Shown here in pieces: positions 59,985-64,000 of a DNA stretch of 64,000 nt. How positions within the stretch are numbered: the first letter of the stretch is position 1; the number at the start of each line of letters is the position of its first letter. Below the pieces are notes generated by a model, which was given only the letters and a program-made list of their open reading frames with translations, did no database searches and was not told the DNA's origin. The stretch is from Pseudomonas sp. MAG733B (GTDB taxonomy: Bacteria; Pseudomonadota; Gammaproteobacteria; Pseudomonadales; Pseudomonadaceae): contig NZ_CP145732.1 in NCBI RefSeq assembly GCF_036884845.1, positions 3,038,001 through 3,102,000 on the forward strand, read 5' to 3'. The position numbers were made by a program, and so were the translations under genes.

Positions 59985-60050
59985 GGTGCAAACTCCACAA
60001 ATTTGAGGAACGTCAGCCACGACCTTAGCCGTTTTTTTTCAAGCGTCTAG

Positions 60051-61631
60051 TCACGGCTTCGACGGGTTGTTGATCTTCTCCTGGATTTTCGCGTCCACCG
60101 TCGCACGGATCTGATCGATGCTGAAACTCGCCGGTTTCTGGCTGGGCGGGTATTCGACGAAGGATTGCAGGAAGCGCGCAGCCTTGGCCACACCGGCTGC
60201 CAGCAGGTAGGAGTTCTTCACGGTCCAGTCGTAATACTGGTCAGAAACCATGTCGGCCCGTTCATACGGGTCCATCCGCAGGTTGAACAGTTTCGGCACG
60301 CGCAACGGCACGAACGGGCTGCTCCACACGGCGAAACCACCGGGTTCACGCTGTTCGGCGAAGACCACTTTCCAATTGTCGTAACGCATGGAAACCAGCA
60401 CGCCGTCGTCGTTGAAGTAGTAGAACTCCTTGCGCTCCCCCTTGGGCTGCTGACCGGTCAGGTACGGCAACTGGTTGTAGCCGTCCAGGTGCACTTTGAA
60501 ACTGCTGGCGCCGGTAGTCGGAGCCCAGCCCTTGAGCAGTTTGTTTTTCACATCGGTTTCACCCGCCGCCGCGAGCAGCGTCGGGAACCAGTCCATGCCC
60601 GAGAACATCTCGTTGGAGACTTCACCGGCCTTGATCTTGCCCGGCCAGCGCACGATGGCCGGTACGCGGTAGGCGCCTTCCCAGTTGGAGTTCTTCTCGT
60701 TGCGGAACGGCGTGGTTGCCGCATCCGGCCAGGAGAACTGGTTCGGGCCGTTGTCGGTGGTGTAGACGACGATGGTGTTGTCGGCGATTTTCAGGTCGTC
60801 GAGGGTCTTCAGCAGTTTACCGACGTCGCCGTCGTGCTCAAGCATGCCGTCGGCGTACTCGTTGCCGGGCATGCCGCTTTGGCCCTTCATCGACTCGCGC
60901 ACGTGGGTGAAGACGTGCATGCGCGTGGTGTTCATCCAGACGAAGAACGGCTTGTCCGCCTTGGCCTGTTTCTCGATGAAGGTTTGCGTAGCGGCGGTGG
61001 TTTCGTCGTCGATGGTTTCCATGCGCTTGCTGGTCAGGGCGCCGGTGTCTTCGATCTTGCCGTCGGCGTAGCTGTGGATCACGCCACGGGGTGTGCGGGT
61101 TTTGACGAAGTCCGGGTCATCCTTGGGCCAGTACGGGCGTTCGGGTTCTTCTTCGGCGTTGAGGTGATAGAGGTTGCCGAAGAACTCGTCGAAACCGTGG
61201 TTGGTCGGCAGGAATTCATCCTTGTCGCCGAGGTGGTTCTTACCGAATTGGCCGGTGGCATAACCCTGGGACTTGAGCGCCTGGGCGATGGTGATGTCAC
61301 GCTTCTGGATACCGATCGGCGCACCCGGTACGCCGACCTTGGTCAGGCCGGTGCGCAGCGGCGACTGGCCGGTGATGAACGACGAGCGCCCGGCAGTGCA
61401 GCTGTTCTCCGCGTAGTAGTCGGTGAACATCATGCCTTCTTTGGCGATGCGGTCGATGTTCGGCGTCTTGTAGCCGACCACGCCCATGGAATAGGCGCTG
61501 ATGTTGGTCTGGCCGATATCGTCGCCGAAGATCACCAGAATGTTGGGTTTGTCAGCGGCGTTCGCCGCCATAGCCATGACCGTTGTCGCCATGAAGGCGA
61601 GTTTCGGCAGCCACTTTGTTATGCGAGTCAT
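60051..61631 (-). CDS. Periplasmic arylsulfatase with CxAxR active-site motif
   Basis: A 526-residue exported enzyme with signal peptide 1-25 (LAFMATTVMAMAANA). Metal-site IFGDDIGQTNIS, modified-Cys motif C78-T-A-G-R in ENSCTAGRSSFITGQ, GKNHLGDKDEF and YTTDNGPNQFSW are present. The Cys is followed by x-Ala-x-Arg, not the usual x-Pro-x-Arg, so maturation may need a different route. Similarity to the 53916-55565 sulfatase is limited to these core motifs. It is separated by 84 bases from the SDR-like gene upstream in the same direction. Confidence 0.9.
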   Translation of the reverse strand: MTRITKWLPKLAFMATTVMAMAANAADKPNILVIFGDDIGQTNISAYSMGVVGYKTPNIDRIAKEGMMFTDYYAENSCTAGRSSFITGQSPLRTGLTKVGVPGAPIGIQKRDITIAQALKSQGYATGQFGKNHLGDKDEFLPTNHGFDEFFGNLYHLNAEEEPERPYWPKDDPDFVKTRTPRGVIHSYADGKIEDTGALTSKRMETIDDETTAATQTFIEKQAKADKPFFVWMNTTRMHVFTHVRESMKGQSGMPGNEYADGMLEHDGDVGKLLKTLDDLKIADNTIVVYTTDNGPNQFSWPDAATTPFRNEKNSNWEGAYRVPAIVRWPGKIKAGEVSNEMFSGMDWFPTLLAAAGETDVKNKLLKGWAPTTGASSFKVHLDGYNQLPYLTGQQPKGERKEFYYFNDDGVLVSMRYDNWKVVFAEQREPGGFAVWSSPFVPLRVPKLFNLRMDPYERADMVSDQYYDWTVKNSYLLAAGVAKAARFLQSFVEYPPSQKPASFSIDQIRATVDAKIQEKINNPSKP

Positions 61632-61715
61632 CTGACTGGCTCCTTGTTGACGGGCGTCGCGCAGGGCGACCGGTCCCGATGTTCAAGGCCCGCCAGCGAC
61701 AACGCGCCACCCGAA

Positions 61716-62348
61716 TCAGGTAGCGTGATTGTCGATGTGCAATACCGCTCCGGTCACGCTGGCGCCCGCGCCGCTCGCCAACAGCAACAAAGGACCGTTG
61801 AGCTCTTGCAGGACAGCGTCCTGGCCTCGACCGGCAGCGATCACATTGACGCGAATCCGGTGCGGCGTCAGCGATTGGGCCATGGCGCGGCTCATGCGGA
61901 TCAGGCTGCTGTTGGCCCGCAGGCACGGGTTGGGCTCGGAAATCAGACGCGGCGGTGGGTCGATGTTGACGATGCTGCCGCCACGTTCGGCTTTGATCAT
62001 GTGCAAGCTGGTGCAGTGAACGATGTGGTTGTTCAGCGCAATGTGTTCACGCTCGGCGCTGTTGTTGATCAGCACATCGACGCTGCCGAAGCGCTCTTCA
62101 ACCGCCGCCAGCGCCGCCTCGATACTGGGACGACGGGCGCTGTCGAGGCTGACGGTCAACACTTCGCCGCCTTCCCAGCGCAGGTCCGCCGTCAATTGTT
62201 CCAGCTGCGAAGGGTGCTGTGCGCCAATGGCCACACGGGCACCGGCAAGACTGATCAACCGGGCGAAATGCGCGCCCAAACGAGTGGTGGCATCGGCCAC
62301 GAGTACGGTTTTTCCGGCCATGGAAAACGGTTGCATGAGGTCGCTCAT
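61716..62348 (-). CDS. SDR-fold protein without catalytic residues (210 aa)
   Basis: Rossmann-like: GKTVLVADATTRLGAHFARLISLAGARVAIGAQ (12-44, in parts) and VDVLINNSAERE. The usual TGxxxGxG is replaced by VADATTRLG, the catalytic Ser site reads VNIDPPP (D130), and the YxxxK pair is C142 and N146 in PCLRANSS. So it is probably not an oxidoreductase but a binding partner or regulator. Compare the intact enzyme at 62593-63417. ATG 62348 follows GGAGGC. The frame is intact, so this is a pseudoenzyme, not a pseudogene. Confidence 0.8.
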   Translation of the reverse strand: MSDLMQPFSMAGKTVLVADATTRLGAHFARLISLAGARVAIGAQHPSQLEQLTADLRWEGGEVLTVSLDSARRPSIEAALAAVEERFGSVDVLINNSAEREHIALNNHIVHCTSLHMIKAERGGSIVNIDPPPRLISEPNPCLRANSSLIRMSRAMAQSLTPHRIRVNVIAAGRGQDAVLQELNGPLLLLASGAGASVTGAVLHIDNHAT

Positions 62349-62453
62349 CAACGTGCCTCCATCGGTGCGGCACGGCGCAGGGTGCTTTCAGTCATGTTCA
62401 TGGGGTGATCCTGCGGTCATCAAGCTCATGCAGAGTGGTGGCAAGGGAGCTGT

Positions 62454-62574
62454 TGTGGCGAGGGAGCTTGCTCCCGCTCGGCTGCGAAGCAGTCGTCTCC
62501 CTGTCAATGCGCAGCAACTGACAGATTGTCGGGGGCCGCTTCGCAGCCCAGCGGGAGCAAGCTCCCTCGCCACA
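62454..62574. repeat. REP-type inverted repeat pair (tgtggcgagggagcttgctc family)
   Basis: 25-base arms at 62454-62478 and 62550-62574, spacer 71 bases, longer than in the copies at 39425 and 43256. It sits between the two SDR genes. Confidence 0.88.
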
Positions 62575-62592
62575 GTGTTTGTTGCTTATGGG

Positions 62593-63417
62593 TTATTGCA
62601 GATTGCCGGCGACGGCGATGGTCTGCGCCGTGATGTAGTTCGACTCCGGAGAGCAGAACAGGTACACGGCGTCGGCCGCTTCCTTGGTGGTGCCGGGGCG
62701 ACCCAACGGGTTGCGCTGGGCGAACGACTTGGCCGCTTCCGGGCTGATGCCGACGCGGATGTCGCGGCCTTCGATGTTCACGGTCGCGCCGGCATGGGCG
62801 TCGGCGCTGGTCATGCGGGTTTCGATGAAACCGAAGGCCACGGCGTTGACGTTGACCTTGAAGCGGCCCCATTCGCGTGCCAGGGCACGGGTCATGCCGA
62901 GCACACCGGCCTTGGCCGAGGAATAGTTCATCTGCCCGGCGTTGCCGTTGAGCGCCGACACCGACGAGATGTTCACCACTTTGCGGAACACTTCACGTTC
63001 GGCGGCGGCGTCTGCCTGTGCTTGTGCCTTGATGATCGGGTAGGCGGCACGCAGGATGCGGAATGGCGCGGTCATGTGGCAGTCGAGAATGGCGTACCAC
63101 TGCTCGTCACTCATCTTCTGGATCACGTCGTCCCAGGTGTAGCCGGCGTTGTTGACGATGATGTCGATGCCATTGAAGTTGTCCATCGCGGTCTTGATGT
63201 AGCGCTCGGCGAAATCCGGGGCGCTGACGTTGCCGTGGCAGACAGCGGCTTCGCCACCCATTTTGCGGATCATCTCAGCGGTCTCGTGGGCCGGATCGGC
63301 GTCGAGGTCGTTGATCACGATGCGCGCGCCTTCGCTTGCCAGTTTCAGGGCGATTTGCTGGCCGATGCCACGACCGGAACCGGTGACCAGTGCGATTTTG
63401 CCGTCGAGTTTTGCCAT
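62593..63417 (-). CDS. SDR-family oxidoreductase (FabG/HSD-like)
   Basis: A 274-residue enzyme with cofactor motif TGSGRGIG (12-19), NNAG (89-92) and catalytic S152, Y165 and K169 (NYSSAKAG). D37 after the second strand (VINDLD) favours NAD. Longer than FabG by about 25 residues because of an insert near 130-145 (KAQAQADAAAEREV). With the two MaoC genes it suggests a beta-oxidation or steroid/acyl-CoA pathway: a 3-hydroxyacyl-CoA dehydrogenase role is likely. Confidence 0.88.
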   Translation of the reverse strand: MAKLDGKIALVTGSGRGIGQQIALKLASEGARIVINDLDADPAHETAEMIRKMGGEAAVCHGNVSAPDFAERYIKTAMDNFNGIDIIVNNAGYTWDDVIQKMSDEQWYAILDCHMTAPFRILRAAYPIIKAQAQADAAAEREVFRKVVNISSVSALNGNAGQMNYSSAKAGVLGMTRALAREWGRFKVNVNAVAFGFIETRMTSADAHAGATVNIEGRDIRVGISPEAAKSFAQRNPLGRPGTTKEAADAVYLFCSPESNYITAQTIAVAGNLQ

Positions 63418-63447
63418 GGGGTGTTGCTCCTCAATTCTTGGGTTTGT

Positions 63448-63864
63448 TTACAGAGCGATCACAGCGTCACCAATAATCTTGGTGGCGCCGTATTGATTGG
63501 TGGTGCGCACTTCGACCTTGATGCGTTGCTCGCCGTCTACTTCAAAACGCTCGACTACAGCACCGGTGCAGGTGATCTGGTGGCCCAGGTGGGTGATACC
63601 GAGAAAGCGCACGCCGAACTCGCGCAACTGGCGCTGATCGACCCATTGGGTCAGCAGGCGACCGAGGTAGGCCATCGACAACATGCCGTGGGCGAACACG
63701 TCGGGCATGCCGGCCTTGCGTGCGTAATCGGTGTCGATGTGGATGGCGTTGTAGTCACCCGACGCACCGGCAAACAGCGCCAGGGTGGTGCGGTTGATCG
63801 GCGGCAGGGCCAGCGGTGGCAGGGTGTCGCCGACGTTGATTGTTTCCAGGCTTATGGCGTTCAT
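63448..63864 (-). CDS. MaoC-family dehydratase (hydratase 2 fold)
   Basis: A 138-residue hot-dog protein with the hydratase 2 motif: ASGDYNAIHIDTDYARKAG (about 35-53), with D37 and H42 as catalytic pair, and FAHGMLSMAYLGRLL. It hydrates 2-enoyl-CoA. Paired with a second MaoC-like protein encoded next to it, as in two-subunit enoyl-CoA hydratases of steroid and other degradation operons. Gap to the next gene upstream is 14 bases. Confidence 0.9.
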   Translation of the reverse strand: MNAISLETINVGDTLPPLALPPINRTTLALFAGASGDYNAIHIDTDYARKAGMPDVFAHGMLSMAYLGRLLTQWVDQRQLREFGVRFLGITHLGHQITCTGAVVERFEVDGEQRIKVEVRTTNQYGATKIIGDAVIAL

Positions 63865-63878
63865 GGTTGTTCTCCGCT

Positions 63879-64000
63879 TCAGCTGTTGCGCTGCACGAGC
63901 ACGCTGCGCAGGTCCGCGACGTGCTCACCGTGCTGATTGGTGACTCGGGTTTCGCGCACCACGAATTCCAGCGCGCCACCTTTCTTGTCGTAGATGTCGG
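63879..64000 (-). CDS. MaoC-like (FAS1-like hydratase) protein, C-terminal part only
   Basis: Minus-strand frame entering from the right edge and ending at TGA 63879. The visible 40 residues, DIYDKKGGALEFVVRETRV and TNQHGEHVADLRSVLVQRNS, match the end of the FAS1-like/MaoC N-terminal hydratase subunit. It is probably the partner of the MaoC dehydratase at 63448-63864. The rest lies beyond the window. Confidence 0.7.
   Translation of the reverse strand, partial: DIYDKKGGALEFVVRETRVTNQHGEHVADLRSVLVQRNS

Overview
The window reads as the chromosome of a fluorescent-group Pseudomonas. It is GC-rich, packed with short-spaced or overlapping genes, and dotted with paired inverted REP-type repeats. 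Its gene content fits that genus: a six-gene Sha/Mrp antiporter with a fused A/B subunit, an SfnB-type organosulfur locus, NirBD, a PCu(A)C/Sco pair, a DUF6124 protein with its leader, and an 853-residue NirB behind a sigma-54 promoter. No rRNA, tRNA, CRISPR array or prophage was seen.

Layout. 1-4.5 kb: the tail of a chemoreceptor, small conserved proteins of unknown function, and an orphan glycine-betaine-type binding protein. 4.6-10.6 kb: the sha (mrp) cation/proton antiporter operon, on the minus strand. 10.9-12.5 kb: an EamA exporter divergent from a cupin-linked XRE regulator. 12.6-23.1 kb: a ten-gene plus-strand cluster behind a likely sigma-54 promoter. It encodes an SfnB-like flavin oxidoreductase, a free-standing acyl-CoA-dehydrogenase tail, an LLM monooxygenase, a degenerate AMP-binding protein, a complete branched-chain-type ABC importer and an FAD/NAD(P) oxidoreductase. 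It is best read as uptake and oxidation of an organosulfur or related organic compound. 23.1-31 kb: secreted small proteins, including one with eight 13-residue repeats, an orphan response regulator, RlhA, MscS, RidA and a LysR regulator. 30.7-37 kb: a stress-flavoured region with hemerythrin, acidic small proteins, and an operon of HDO-type iron oxidase, SAM methyltransferase and GCS2-type ligase, followed by membrane proteins. 37-39 kb: MsrA, a copper chaperone and Sco. 40-43 kb: nirBD behind a sigma-54 promoter and a leader with a terminator. 44-47 kb: a chemoreceptor, then an IS110/IS1111-type element inserted in a REP repeat. 47-51 kb: ilvD and mqo. 51-54 kb: a low-GC accessory gene, a structured leader plus DUF6124 gene, and small genes. 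54-64 kb: two periplasmic sulfatases, a DJ-1-like protein, an MFS exporter with a LysR regulator, and the end of an SDR/MaoC operon that runs off the window.

Working together. The 12.6-23 kb cluster has import, monooxygenase and regulatory DNA in one block. Its AMP-binding gene has shrunk to a remnant and one acyl-CoA-dehydrogenase gene to a C-terminal piece. The 31.8-35.5 kb operon has an oxidation, a methylation and an ATP-dependent ligation step next to two short acidic proteins, which suggests an uncharacterised small-molecule or peptide-modifying pathway. The IS element carries, in its downstream non-coding end, a nine-base match that spans its own insertion site in the REP, as expected of a bridge-RNA target guide.

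All functions are read from sequence and family knowledge only. No database search or structure prediction was run.
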